A DNA stretch of 64,000 nucleotides from Bacteroides salyersiae WAL 10018 = DSM 18765 = JCM 12988 (GTDB taxonomy: Bacteria; Bacteroidota; Bacteroidia; Bacteroidales; Bacteroidaceae): contig NZ_KB905467.1 in the NCBI RefSeq assembly GCF_000381365.1, positions 1,520,617-1,584,616 on the forward strand. Reading direction: 5' to 3'. Both the position numbers and the translations under genes were made by a program. Each line of letters opens with the position of its first letter. Position 1 is the first letter of the stretch. The notes under the pieces are model-generated. The model was not told the origin of the DNA, searched no databases, and was given only the letters and a program-made list of their open reading frames with translations. Positions 37,923 through 46,595 of this stretch are shown piece by piece.

Positions 37923-39275
37923 ATGGCACAGCAAACCGATCCACGTATCTTAGGAACCGAAAAGATTGGGAAACTCCTATTGCAATATTCCATTCCCGCT
38001 ATTATCGGAATGACCATCACCTCGCTTTATAATATAATAGACAGCATCTTCATCGGACATGGTGTAGGTGCCATGGCTATTTCCGGACTGGCTATCACTT
38101 TCCCGTTAATGAACCTTGTAGTGGCTTTCTGTGTACTTATATCCGCCGGTGGTGCCACTATTTCATCCATCCGGCTGGGTCAGAAAGATATAGACGGAGC
38201 TACGGAGGTATTAGGAAACACATTGATGTTGTGCCTTATCAACTCGGTAGTATTCGGAGGAATCGCTTTCCTTTTTCTGGATCCGATATTAAACTTCTTC
38301 GGCGCCAGTCCGGCAACTCTCCCGTATGCACGCGACTTCATGCAAGTTATTCTGTTGGGAACTCCCGTCACTTATACCATGATAGGCCTGAACAATGTGA
38401 TGCGTGCCACCGGATATCCTAAAAAGGCAATGCTGACATCCTTGGTCACTGTTTTGGCAAATGTCATTATAGCTCCTATTTTCATCTTCCATTTTCACTG
38501 GGGAATCCGTGGTGCTGCTATGGCAACCGTTGTTTCTCAATTTATAGGAATGGTATGGGTAGTGCAACACTTCCGCAGTAAAAACAGCTTCGTACACTTC
38601 CATCACGGATTCTGGCGATTGAAGAAGCGCATCGTAGGAAGCATTTTTTCTATTGGCATGTCGCCCTTCGCCATGAATGTCACCGCTTGTGTAATCGTTA
38701 TCATCATTAATAACGGTTTACAAAAATACGGCGGTGACATGGCAATCGGTGCCTATGGCATCATGAACCGGCTATTAATGCTTTATGTAATGATTGTAAT
38801 GGGACTGACAATGGGAATGCAGCCGATTATCGGCTACAACTACGGAGCGCAAAAACAAAATCGCGTGAAGCATACGTTACGATTGGGAATTATCGTCGGG
38901 GTACTGATCACCAGTAGCGGATTTATCATCTGTGAACTGTTCCCGCATGCGGTTTCGGCCATTTTCACCGATAGTGAAGAACTGATAAATATGGCGGCAA
39001 CAGGTTTGCGTATTTGTATTCTGATGTTCCCTCTGGTAGGTGCTCAGATTGTGATTTCCAACTTTTTCCAAAGTATCGGAAAAGCTAAAATCAGTATCTT
39101 CCTCTCGCTGTCGCGACAATTGGTATATCTCTTACCGGGACTTTTGATATTCCCCGGTTGGTATGGTCTGAACGGTATCTGGATAAGCATGCCCGTAGCA
39201 GACGGACTGGCATTCATTACCGCAATCATCATCCTGACGGTCTATACCAGGAAAATGAAAAATACGGTTTCATAA
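37923..39275 (+). CDS. MATE-family multidrug/sodium exporter
   Basis: 450 residues with 12 membrane helices in two homologous halves. ILGTEKIGKLLLQYSIPAII at the N-terminus and the repeated GxxxAxxA helix patterns (GVGAMAISGLAITFPLMNLV, MAIGAYGIMNRLLMLYVMIV) plus QPIIGYNYGAQ are typical of the NorM/DinF-like branch. It expels cationic drugs or metabolites using an ion gradient. It does not overlap the efflux operon 150 bp downstream. Confidence 0.93.
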   Translation: MAQQTDPRILGTEKIGKLLLQYSIPAIIGMTITSLYNIIDSIFIGHGVGAMAISGLAITFPLMNLVVAFCVLISAGGATISSIRLGQKDIDGATEVLGNTLMLCLINSVVFGGIAFLFLDPILNFFGASPATLPYARDFMQVILLGTPVTYTMIGLNNVMRATGYPKKAMLTSLVTVLANVIIAPIFIFHFHWGIRGAAMATVVSQFIGMVWVVQHFRSKNSFVHFHHGFWRLKKRIVGSIFSIGMSPFAMNVTACVIVIIINNGLQKYGGDMAIGAYGIMNRLLMLYVMIVMGLTMGMQPIIGYNYGAQKQNRVKHTLRLGIIVGVLITSSGFIICELFPHAVSAIFTDSEELINMAATGLRICILMFPLVGAQIVISNFFQSIGKAKISIFLSLSRQLVYLLPGLLIFPGWYGLNGIWISMPVADGLAFITAIIILTVYTRKMKNTVS

Positions 39276-39428
39276 CCGTTATCTTTTCCGGTAAGGTCTC
39301 GCGCTCTCTTATCGACATAAAAACCTCATTCAGCGTCGAAATTTTCCCCAACGTCTATCATTTTTGCAGCAGTTATTATAGGTACGTACCTTCGCATACG
39401 TCAAAAAGAATAATAAACTGTAAGAAAT

Positions 39429-40859
39429 ATGATAAATGTAAGAAGATTGACAGTGATAACACTCTGCGTAACCGGCAGTAGCATAAGCGGTAATATTCTC
39501 CGGGCACAAGACAATCCGGCTATGGATATTTCTGTAACTCCTGCCACAGAACAAACAGTAGAGAACGGTTCTCAGCAGCTCCCTGACGAATGGACGCTAC
39601 AGAATTGTATCGATTATGCCTTAGAACAAAACATTACCTTGCGCAAAAGCCGTATCACGGCAGAAAGTACCGCAGTCGATGTGAAAACAGCTAAAGCGGC
39701 ACTCTTTCCTAGCCTCTCGTTCTCAACGAGCCAAAACATGGTAAACCGTCCGTATCAGGAATCGAGCAGTACTGTAAGCGGATCGGAAATTATCCGTAAC
39801 AACAGTAAAACCAGTTACAACGGAACGTATGGACTAAATGCCCAATGGACTGTTTACAACGGCAGCAAGCGTCTCAAGACCATCGAACAGGAAAAGTTAA
39901 ACAATCGTGCAGCTGAACTGGACGTAGCAACCTCGGAGAATGATATTGAAGAGACAATCACCCAAACCTACGTACAGATACTTTATGCTGCTGAATCGGT
40001 AAAGGTGAACGAATCTACCCTTGCTCTGAGCCAGGCGCAATACGAACGCGGCAAAGAACTCTTTGCTGCCGGAAGCATCTCCAAAGCAGATCTGGCACAA
40101 CTGGAAGCACAGGTCAGTACCGACCGCTATCAGCTTGTTACTGCACAGTCCAGTCTGCAAGATTACAAACTGCAGCTTAAACAACTCCTTGAGTTGGACG
40201 GTGAGGAAGAAATGAACCTCTATCTGCCTACATTAGAGGACAGTAATGTACTATCTCCGCTACCCACCAAAACAGATGTATACCAAGCTGCTCTTGCCCT
40301 GCGTCCGGAAATAGAATCAAGCAGACTCAATGTACAAGCGTCGGAACTCAACATCGATATAGCCCGTGCAGGATATATGCCCAGTATCAGTCTGAGTGCA
40401 GGTATCGGCACAACCAATACAAGCGGTTCGGACTATACTTTCGCCCAGCAAGTGAAAAACGGATGGAACAACTCTATCGGAGTATCCGTGAGCGTCCCTA
40501 TCTTTAATAACCGCCAAACGAAAAGTGCCGTACAAAAAGCCAAACTTCAACGTGAAACCAGCATGCTCAACTTGTTGGATGAACAAAAAAATCTGTATAA
40601 GGCAATCGAGGGTCTCTGGCTGGATGCCAACACCGCCCAACAGCGTTACGTAGCTGCCCAAGAGAAACTGCGCAGTACACAAACCAGTTATGAACTGGTA
40701 AGCGAGCAGTTTAACATGGGCATGAAAAATACAGTAGAATTACTGACCGAAAAAAACAATCTCCTCAGCGCACAGCAAGAAACACTTCAAGCCAAATACA
40801 TGGCAATATTGAATGCACAACTGTTGAAGTTCTATCAAGGAGAAGAAATTCAGTTATAA
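39429..40859 (+). CDS. TolC-family outer membrane efflux protein
   Basis: 476 residues with a signal peptide (MINVRRLTVITLCVTGSSIS). The two OEP repeats start near WTLQNCIDYALEQNITLRKS and near LPTKTDVYQAALALRPEIES, with long coiled-coil helices between (NDIEETITQTYVQILYAAES). It forms the outer-membrane exit duct for the MacA/MacB-like pump encoded next. Confidence 0.94.
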   Translation: MINVRRLTVITLCVTGSSISGNILRAQDNPAMDISVTPATEQTVENGSQQLPDEWTLQNCIDYALEQNITLRKSRITAESTAVDVKTAKAALFPSLSFSTSQNMVNRPYQESSSTVSGSEIIRNNSKTSYNGTYGLNAQWTVYNGSKRLKTIEQEKLNNRAAELDVATSENDIEETITQTYVQILYAAESVKVNESTLALSQAQYERGKELFAAGSISKADLAQLEAQVSTDRYQLVTAQSSLQDYKLQLKQLLELDGEEEMNLYLPTLEDSNVLSPLPTKTDVYQAALALRPEIESSRLNVQASELNIDIARAGYMPSISLSAGIGTTNTSGSDYTFAQQVKNGWNNSIGVSVSVPIFNNRQTKSAVQKAKLQRETSMLNLLDEQKNLYKAIEGLWLDANTAQQRYVAAQEKLRSTQTSYELVSEQFNMGMKNTVELLTEKNNLLSAQQETLQAKYMAILNAQLLKFYQGEEIQL

Positions 40860-40937
40860 AGCAACAATAATGCAAAGTTTAATCAGGCATTATCGGTAGA
40901 GAAAAAACAGTAAATAATAAATTATAATATAAACCAT

Positions 40938-42158
40938 ATGAACAAGAAGAAAATTATCCTCATCGCTATCGTTATAATAGTGGTGGCAGGTGGTGCAATA
41001 TGGATATTCAGTGGTTCGAAAGCCAAACACAAGATTTCGTATACCACTGTTACCGTAAGCAAAAGCGACATCTCCAATTCCGTAACTGCTACGGGAACTA
41101 TCGAACCGGTAACAGAAGTAGAAGTCGGTACACAAGTCTCAGGTATCATAGACAAGCTATATGCCGACTATAACTCAGTAGTAAGCAAAGGGCAACTCAT
41201 TGCGGAAATGGATAAAGTCACCCTTCAAAGCGAACTAGCATCCGCACAAGCTACTTACGACGGAAACAAAGCAGAATACGAGTATCAGAAAAAGAATTAT
41301 GAACGCAGCAAGGGGTTGCATGAGAAACAACTTATCAGCGATACTGACTATGAACAGGCACTTTATAATTATGAAAAGGCCAAAAGTCAGTTTGATAGCA
41401 GTAAAGCAGCTCTGGCAAAGGCCGAACGTAATCTGTCATATGCCACCATCACCTCCCCTATCGACGGTGTAGTCATCGACCGGGCGGTAGAAGAAGGACA
41501 AACGGTAGCTGCCGGCTTCGAGACACCGACCCTCTTTACTATCGCCGCCGATTTAACCCAAATGCAGGTAGTAGCCGATGTAGACGAAGCTGACATAGGC
41601 GGTGTAGAAGAAGGACAGCGCGTAAGCTTTACGGTAGATGCTTACCCCAATGATGTATTCGAGGGGCGTGTAACACAAATCCGCTTGGGCAGCAGTAGCA
41701 GTACAAGCAGCAGTACAACCAGTACGACCACAAGCGTGATCACTTATGAAGTAGTCATCTCTGCACAGAACCCCGATCTGAAACTTAAACCCCGCCTGAC
41801 TGCCAACATTACTATTTATACTCTCGACAAACAAGGAGTGCTCAGTGTGCCTTCCAGAGCATTACGTTTTACGCCGGAAGTTCCTTTAATCAGCCCGCAA
41901 GATATTGTAAAAGATTGTGAAGGCGAACATAAACTATGGACAAAAGAAGGAAATACGTTCACGGCCCATCCGGTACAAATAGGTATCAGTAATGGTATCA
42001 AAACGGAAATCACCAGTGGCATAAGTGAAGGCACTCAAGTTATAAACGAAGCCAATCTCGGTACAGATAACGAGTCACAACCGATGGTAGAGAATAATGG
42101 AGAGAACAAGGAGCAAAGTCCTTTCATGCCGGGACGTCCGGGAGGAAAAAAGAAATAA
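40938..42158 (+). CDS. MacA-like periplasmic adaptor (membrane fusion protein)
   Basis: 406 residues. One N-terminal membrane anchor (KIILIAIVIIVVAGGAIWIF), a lipoyl-like domain (IEPVTEVEVGTQVSGIIDKL), a coiled-coil hairpin at about 95-165, then a beta-barrel and membrane-proximal domain. A low-complexity Ser/Thr run (SSSSTSSSTTSTTTS) interrupts the barrel near residue 255. It bridges the inner-membrane ABC unit and TolC. The C-terminal tail is Pro/Gly rich. Confidence 0.94.
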   Translation: MNKKKIILIAIVIIVVAGGAIWIFSGSKAKHKISYTTVTVSKSDISNSVTATGTIEPVTEVEVGTQVSGIIDKLYADYNSVVSKGQLIAEMDKVTLQSELASAQATYDGNKAEYEYQKKNYERSKGLHEKQLISDTDYEQALYNYEKAKSQFDSSKAALAKAERNLSYATITSPIDGVVIDRAVEEGQTVAAGFETPTLFTIAADLTQMQVVADVDEADIGGVEEGQRVSFTVDAYPNDVFEGRVTQIRLGSSSSTSSSTTSTTTSVITYEVVISAQNPDLKLKPRLTANITIYTLDKQGVLSVPSRALRFTPEVPLISPQDIVKDCEGEHKLWTKEGNTFTAHPVQIGISNGIKTEITSGISEGTQVINEANLGTDNESQPMVENNGENKEQSPFMPGRPGGKKK

Positions 42159-42236
42159 TGTGCTAATATGCCGGTTGATTACCCAATTTCATTCACACAT
42201 GTAATGACAACCGGCATATCGACATATTAAACAATG
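42159..42236. repeat. Intergenic palindrome, diverged GTGCCAATATGCC family
   Basis: Left arm GTGCTAATATGCCGGTTG and right arm CAACCGGCATATCGACATAT. The CCGGTTG/CAACCGG block differs from other copies but is changed in both arms together. Lies between the adaptor and ATPase genes. Confidence 0.7.
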
Positions 42237-42243
42237 ACCAATT

Positions 42244-42990
42244 ATGGAAAAAAAAGTAATCGAATTACATAACATCAAACGAAACTTCCAAGTAGGAGAA
42301 GAAACCGTCCATGCTTTACGCGGCATCTCTTTTACCATCAACGAAGGAGAGTTTGTGACCATTATGGGTACATCGGGATCGGGAAAATCGACCCTGCTCA
42401 ATACATTGGGTTGTCTCGACACTCCGAGTAGCGGTGAATACCTGCTCGATGGCATTTCCGTACGCACGATGAGCAAACCTCAACGTGCCATCTTGAGAAA
42501 CCGTAAAATCGGATTTGTCTTTCAAAGCTATAATCTGCTGCCGAAAACGACTGCCGTAGAAAATGTAGAACTTCCTTTGATGTATAATGCAAGCGTCAGC
42601 GCTTCAGAACGTCGGCGTCGTGCCATCGAAGCATTGCAAGCCGTAGGATTAGGGGATCGTTTGGAACATAAGTCCAACCAGATGTCCGGCGGACAGATGC
42701 AACGTGTAGCCATTGCCCGCGCTTTGGTCAATAATCCTGCTGTAATATTAGCGGACGAAGCTACGGGTAACCTTGATACACGCACCTCATTCGAAATCCT
42801 TGTACTCTTTCAGAAATTACATGCAGAGGGGCGCACGATCATCTTTGTAACCCACAATCCGGAAATAGCTCAATACAGCAGTCGGAATATCGTCCTTCGT
42901 GACGGACAAATCAAAGAAGATACTGCCAATCAGAACATCCAATCGGCCGCAGAAGCACTGGCAGCTTTGCCACTGCCGGAGGAGGAGTAA
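42244..42990 (+). CDS. MacB/LolD-type ABC transporter ATP-binding protein
   Basis: 248 residues. Walker A GTSGSGKSTLLNTLG, Q-loop FVFQSYNLLP, signature QMSGGQMQRVAIARAL, Walker B AVILADEATGNLD and switch His in FVTHNPE are all present. It powers the pump formed with the permease encoded next; ATPase and permease are on separate polypeptides, unlike E. coli MacB. Confidence 0.96.
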   Translation: MEKKVIELHNIKRNFQVGEETVHALRGISFTINEGEFVTIMGTSGSGKSTLLNTLGCLDTPSSGEYLLDGISVRTMSKPQRAILRNRKIGFVFQSYNLLPKTTAVENVELPLMYNASVSASERRRRAIEALQAVGLGDRLEHKSNQMSGGQMQRVAIARALVNNPAVILADEATGNLDTRTSFEILVLFQKLHAEGRTIIFVTHNPEIAQYSSRNIVLRDGQIKEDTANQNIQSAAEALAALPLPEEE

Positions 42991-43002
42991 GAAGATGATC
43001 GA

Positions 43003-43190
43003 TCCGAAGATGTACGATTAGACGATTTACTATTTACGATTGGAAATACTTTTATTTACGGCTTGTTGATGAAAAGTACACCATTTATCCAATTAGCCAT
43101 TTTCTAAAGTAACCTCAATCGTAAATCGTAAATTGTCTAACCGTAAATCTCCCGGTCTTTAGATCGTTTAATCGTTAATTGCCTAATTAT
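43003..43190. repeat. Intergenic palindrome, ATTTACGATT / GATTAGACGATT family
   Basis: Left words ACGATTAGACGATTTACTAT and right words CAATCGTAAATCGTAAATTG can pair across the gap between the ATPase and permease genes. Same word family as the atpH-atpA gap. Confidence 0.75.
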
Positions 43191-43197
43191 AAACAAA

Positions 43198-44418
43198 ATG
43201 AATGGAACCAATTTATTCAAAATAGCCCTCCGGGCATTAGCCAACAATAAACTAAGGGCTTTCCTGACAATGCTTGGAATAATCATTGGCGTTGCCTCGG
43301 TTATCACCATGCTGGCCATCGGACAAGGTTCGAAACGAAGTATCCAGACGCAAATTGCTGAAATGGGATCGAATATGATTATGATACATCCTGGTGGCGA
43401 CATGCGTGGAGGGGTACGTCGGGATGCTTCAGAAATGCAAACGTTGAAGTTGGAAAATTACGAAAAGTTACGCGATGAGTCCAACTATCTGGCCGGCATA
43501 AGCCCTAATGTCTCTTCTTCAGGGCAACTTGTCTATGGTAACAACAACTACCCGTCATCTGTCAATGGAGTAGGACTGGATTATCTAAGTATCCGGCAAC
43601 TGACAATTGAAAACGGAGAGATGTTTACGGAAGCAGACATACAAAGTTCCGCAAAAGTATGCATAATCGGGAAAACCATTGTAGATAACCTATTCCCCGA
43701 CGGAAGTGATCCCGTAGGACGTGTCATCCGTTTTGGAAAAATCCCTTTCCGTGTTGTCGGAGTTTTAAAATCCAAAGGATACAATTCTATGGGTATGGAT
43801 CAGGATGACATCGTACTGGCACCTTACACAACGGTCATGAAGCGTCTACTTGCCGTAACCTATTTGCAAGGTATCTATGCATCCGCCCTTTCGGAAGCCA
43901 TGACCGACTATGCAACGGAAGAGATAACCAGAATTTTGCGTCGTGAACATAAACTGAAGGATTCGGATGAAGACGATTTCACCATCCGTAGCCAGCAAGA
44001 GCTCAGTACCATGCTGAATTCTACCACCGATTTAATGACAACCCTATTAGCCTGCATTGCCGGCATTTCTCTGGTAGTAGGCGGTATCGGCATTATGAAT
44101 ATCATGTATGTATCTGTTACAGAACGCACACGGGAGATCGGTCTTCGCATGTCAGTCGGTGCACGTGGAATCGATATCCTCAGCCAATTCCTTATAGAAG
44201 CCATTCTGATCAGTATCACAGGAGGTATCATCGGAGTCATTATCGGCTGCGGTGCCAGTTGGATTGTAAAAAGTGTAGCCCACTGGCCTATCTTTATACA
44301 GCCTTGGAGTGTTTTCCTATCGTTTGCCGTATGTACCATTACAGGTGTATTTTTCGGATGGTATCCGGCTAAGAAAGCTGCCGACCTCGATCCGATAGAA
44401 GCGATCCGATACGAATAA
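43198..44418 (+). CDS. MacB/FtsX-type ABC transporter permease
   Basis: 406 residues. The N-terminal helix (LRAFLTMLGIIIGVASVITM), MacB-like periplasmic domain (about 45-270) and three C-terminal helices (LLACIAGISLVVGGIGIMNI, EAILISITGGIIGVIIGCGA, VFLSFAVCTITGVFFGWYPA) are diagnostic; it ends KKAADLDPIEAIRYE. Mechanotransmission-type exporter of antibiotics, lipids or peptides; substrate unknown. Confidence 0.95.
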   Translation: MNGTNLFKIALRALANNKLRAFLTMLGIIIGVASVITMLAIGQGSKRSIQTQIAEMGSNMIMIHPGGDMRGGVRRDASEMQTLKLENYEKLRDESNYLAGISPNVSSSGQLVYGNNNYPSSVNGVGLDYLSIRQLTIENGEMFTEADIQSSAKVCIIGKTIVDNLFPDGSDPVGRVIRFGKIPFRVVGVLKSKGYNSMGMDQDDIVLAPYTTVMKRLLAVTYLQGIYASALSEAMTDYATEEITRILRREHKLKDSDEDDFTIRSQQELSTMLNSTTDLMTTLLACIAGISLVVGGIGIMNIMYVSVTERTREIGLRMSVGARGIDILSQFLIEAILISITGGIIGVIIGCGASWIVKSVAHWPIFIQPWSVFLSFAVCTITGVFFGWYPAKKAADLDPIEAIRYE

Positions 44419-44432
44419 CAGGTGATTTTTAT

Positions 44433-44440
44433 TATCTTTG
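44433..44440 (+). promoter_or_regulatory. Possible -7 box abutting the histidine kinase start
   Basis: TATCTTTG fits TAnnTTTG and ends six bases before the kinase ATG. If used, the transcript would begin at or next to the start codon. There is no TTTG at the -33 position, so it may be chance. Confidence 0.35.
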
Positions 44441-44446
44441 CACATT

Positions 44447-45517
44447 ATGAAACAATATACCAACAACCACATTCGGTTTGCCGAAGTCCTGACCCATGTC
44501 ATCGGTTGGGGGATTGTATTCGGATTTCCGTTTTTTATCATCAATCGCGGAGGAGAAGCAATTGACTGGATGGGATACTTGCGCCATAGCGGAGTCTCCC
44601 TCTCCTTTTTTATAGTATTCTATCTCAATTACTTCTTGCTTATACCCCGATATTTATTCAGTGGACGCATCCGCGAATATATGTTGCTCAACCTCGCGTT
44701 GATCATACTTATGAGTGGCGGTCTTCATCTATGGCAAAGCGTCCTTTTTGGCAATACTCCACCGAAAGCTCCCCGTAAAGATCTGCCTCCTGGTTGGATT
44801 TTCTTTGTTCGGGATATGTTCTCAATGGTACTTACCATCGGACTGTCCGCAGCAATCAAAATGAGTATTCGCTGGGGACAAGTAGAAGATGCCCGTCGTG
44901 AAGCCGAAAAGAGCCGTACTGAAGCTGAATTGAAGAACTTAAGAAATCAATTGAATCCACATTTTCTACTCAACACCCTGAATAATATTTATGCACTTAT
45001 TGCTTTCAATACAGACAAAGCGCAATTAGCCGTACAAGAACTGAGTAAACTTCTCCGTCACGTATTATATGATAACCAACAGACCTACGTCTCATTAGGA
45101 AAAGAAATGGACTTTATACGCAATTATATAGAATTAATGCGCATTCGTCTTTCTTCTAATGTGACCGTAGAAACACATATCGATATCGCTCCGGATAACC
45201 GGACAGAAATAGCCCCCCTAATTTTTATTTCACTTATAGAAAATGCATTCAAACATGGCATCTCTCCCACAGAGCCCAGTTTTATACGCATTTCTTTTTC
45301 TGAAGGCAACGGCGAAGTGAAATGTGAAATTACCAATAGCTATCATCCCAAAGCCGAAACAGATAAAAGTGGTTCGGGCATCGGATTGGAGCAAGTAAGT
45401 AAAAGACTGGAATTAATCTATCCGGGGCGTTATCAATGGCAACGCGGAACAAGTGAAGATAAAAAAGAGTATTCATCGAAATTAGTGATTAAAGTAGTGA
45501 TGAGTGAATATCACTAA
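44447..45517 (+). CDS. LytS/YehU-type sensor histidine kinase
   Basis: 356 residues from ATG at 44447; a TTG three codons earlier is rejected. Four hydrophobic segments occupy residues about 10-140. The His_kinase domain has the phospho-acceptor in LRNQLNPHFLLNTLNNIYAL, then an HATPase with LIENAFKHGI and GSGIGLEQVSKRL. It has no large periplasmic sensor, so it may sense in the membrane. It follows the efflux permease by 28 bp and precedes its regulator by 35 bp. Confidence 0.92.
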   Translation: MKQYTNNHIRFAEVLTHVIGWGIVFGFPFFIINRGGEAIDWMGYLRHSGVSLSFFIVFYLNYFLLIPRYLFSGRIREYMLLNLALIILMSGGLHLWQSVLFGNTPPKAPRKDLPPGWIFFVRDMFSMVLTIGLSAAIKMSIRWGQVEDARREAEKSRTEAELKNLRNQLNPHFLLNTLNNIYALIAFNTDKAQLAVQELSKLLRHVLYDNQQTYVSLGKEMDFIRNYIELMRIRLSSNVTVETHIDIAPDNRTEIAPLIFISLIENAFKHGISPTEPSFIRISFSEGNGEVKCEITNSYHPKAETDKSGSGIGLEQVSKRLELIYPGRYQWQRGTSEDKKEYSSKLVIKVVMSEYH

Positions 45518-45552
45518 TCCACTCATCACTAATCTCTCTAACCACTAAAATT

Positions 45553-46251
45553 ATGACTCTAAATTGTGCTATCGTAGACGACGAGCCTCTGGCTCTTGAT
45601 TTATTGGAGAGTTATGTCAATAAAACTCCATTTCTCGCGCTGGCTGGTAAATATTCCAGTGCAGTACAAGCGATGAAAGAATTACCGGGCAATCCTGTCG
45701 ATCTTCTTTTTCTCGATATCCAAATGCCCGAACTGAACGGTCTGGAATTCTCTAAAATGGTAGACAGCCATACCCGCATCATATTTACCACTGCTTTCAA
45801 TCAATATGCTATTGACAGTTATCGTGTAAATGCCCTTGACTATCTGTTAAAACCAATCTCTTATGTAGATTTCCTACAAGCTGCCAATAAAGCATTACAA
45901 TGGTTCGAGCTTGTACAGAAGCCTGAAGAGATTGAAAGTATTTTCGTAAAAAGCGATTATAAACTCATCCAGGTGGAACTGAAAAAGATTCTCTATATTG
46001 AAGGATTAAAAGATTACATTAAAATATATACAGAAGACCAACCGAAGCCCATCCTTTCATTAATGAGTATGAAAGCAATGGAAGAATTACTCCCTCCCAA
46101 CCGTTTCATGAGGGTACACCGTTCGTTCATCGTACAAAAAGACAAAATACGCATTATAGATCGTGGTCGAATTGTTTTTGACAAGACCTATATTCCTGTC
46201 AGTGACAGTTACAAACAGCCTTTTCAAGCCTTTCTTGATGAAAGAAGTTGA
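45553..46251 (+). CDS. LytTR-family response regulator
   Basis: 232 residues. The receiver domain has the acidic pair in CAIVDDEPLALDLL, the phospho-acceptor in DLLFLDIQMPELNGLEF, and Lys in YLLKPIS. The LytTR DNA-binding domain covers about 135-230 (KKILYIEGLKDYIKIYT, FMRVHRSFIVQKDKI). It probably controls the upstream efflux operon or membrane-stress genes. Confidence 0.93.
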   Translation: MTLNCAIVDDEPLALDLLESYVNKTPFLALAGKYSSAVQAMKELPGNPVDLLFLDIQMPELNGLEFSKMVDSHTRIIFTTAFNQYAIDSYRVNALDYLLKPISYVDFLQAANKALQWFELVQKPEEIESIFVKSDYKLIQVELKKILYIEGLKDYIKIYTEDQPKPILSLMSMKAMEELLPPNRFMRVHRSFIVQKDKIRIIDRGRIVFDKTYIPVSDSYKQPFQAFLDERS

Positions 46252-46297
46252 AAAAAGAGTCGTTTATCGGTAAAAAACGCCGATTTGTCTATTCCTG

Positions 46298-46329
46298 TTT
46301 GTTTAATAAATAATAAATACATATCTTTG
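46298..46329 (+). promoter_or_regulatory. Strong Bacteroides promoter for a small RNA
   Basis: TTTG (46298-46301), a 20-bp spacer, then TATCTTTG (46322-46329): the best match to the Bacteroides -33/-7 consensus in the window. There is no plausible open reading frame between it and the terminator that follows. Confidence 0.75.
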
Positions 46330-46335
46330 TACCGA

Positions 46336-46445
46336 ACAGAAAAGGAGTTGTGAAACTCTGAGAATAGAATAGTTTAGTTAAGTCTAGTTTAGTTTTTGTG
46401 TTAAATGGCTTCCTCGTCGGCGGACGAACAAGGAAGCCATTTTTA
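46336..46445 (+). ncRNA. Candidate small RNA, about 110 nt
   Basis: The predicted transcript starts about seven bases after the -7 box and ends at a strong terminator. The body contains GTTGTGAAACTC and the repeated word TAGTTTAG (GAATAGTTTAGTTAAGTCTAG). I do not recognise a known RNA family. It lies between the response regulator and the integrase and might belong to either the island or the core; a leader or attenuator for the integrase is an alternative. Confidence 0.55.
46403..46445 (+). terminator. Terminator of the candidate small RNA
   Basis: Perfect 12-bp arms AAATGGCTTCCT (46403-46414) and AGGAAGCCATTT (46431-46442), with an inner CGTC/GACG stem and GGCG loop, followed by TT. On the plus strand the full run is ATTTTTA. 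Confidence 0.85.
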
Positions 46446-46492
46446 TAATTGATATACAGCAATTTACAAATTCTCATCAAACCTTTTCTTTC

Positions 46493-46582
46493 TTAATTAG
46501 TATTGATCATTAAGAGTTAAAATGTCACTTTTGGCGCTATTTACATTGCCGTAACCGTGCCGCGGCAATATATACTAATTAA
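46493..46582. repeat. Inverted repeat upstream of the integrase
   Basis: TTAATTAGTAT (46493-46503) and its exact complement ATACTAATTAA (46572-46582) bracket 68 bp that contain a second hairpin, TTGCCG...CGGCAA (46546-46567). It ends 13 bp before the integrase ATG, so it may be an operator, a recombinase-binding region, or a small invertible segment. Confidence 0.5.
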
Positions 46583-46595
46583 ATAGAATTTAAAT

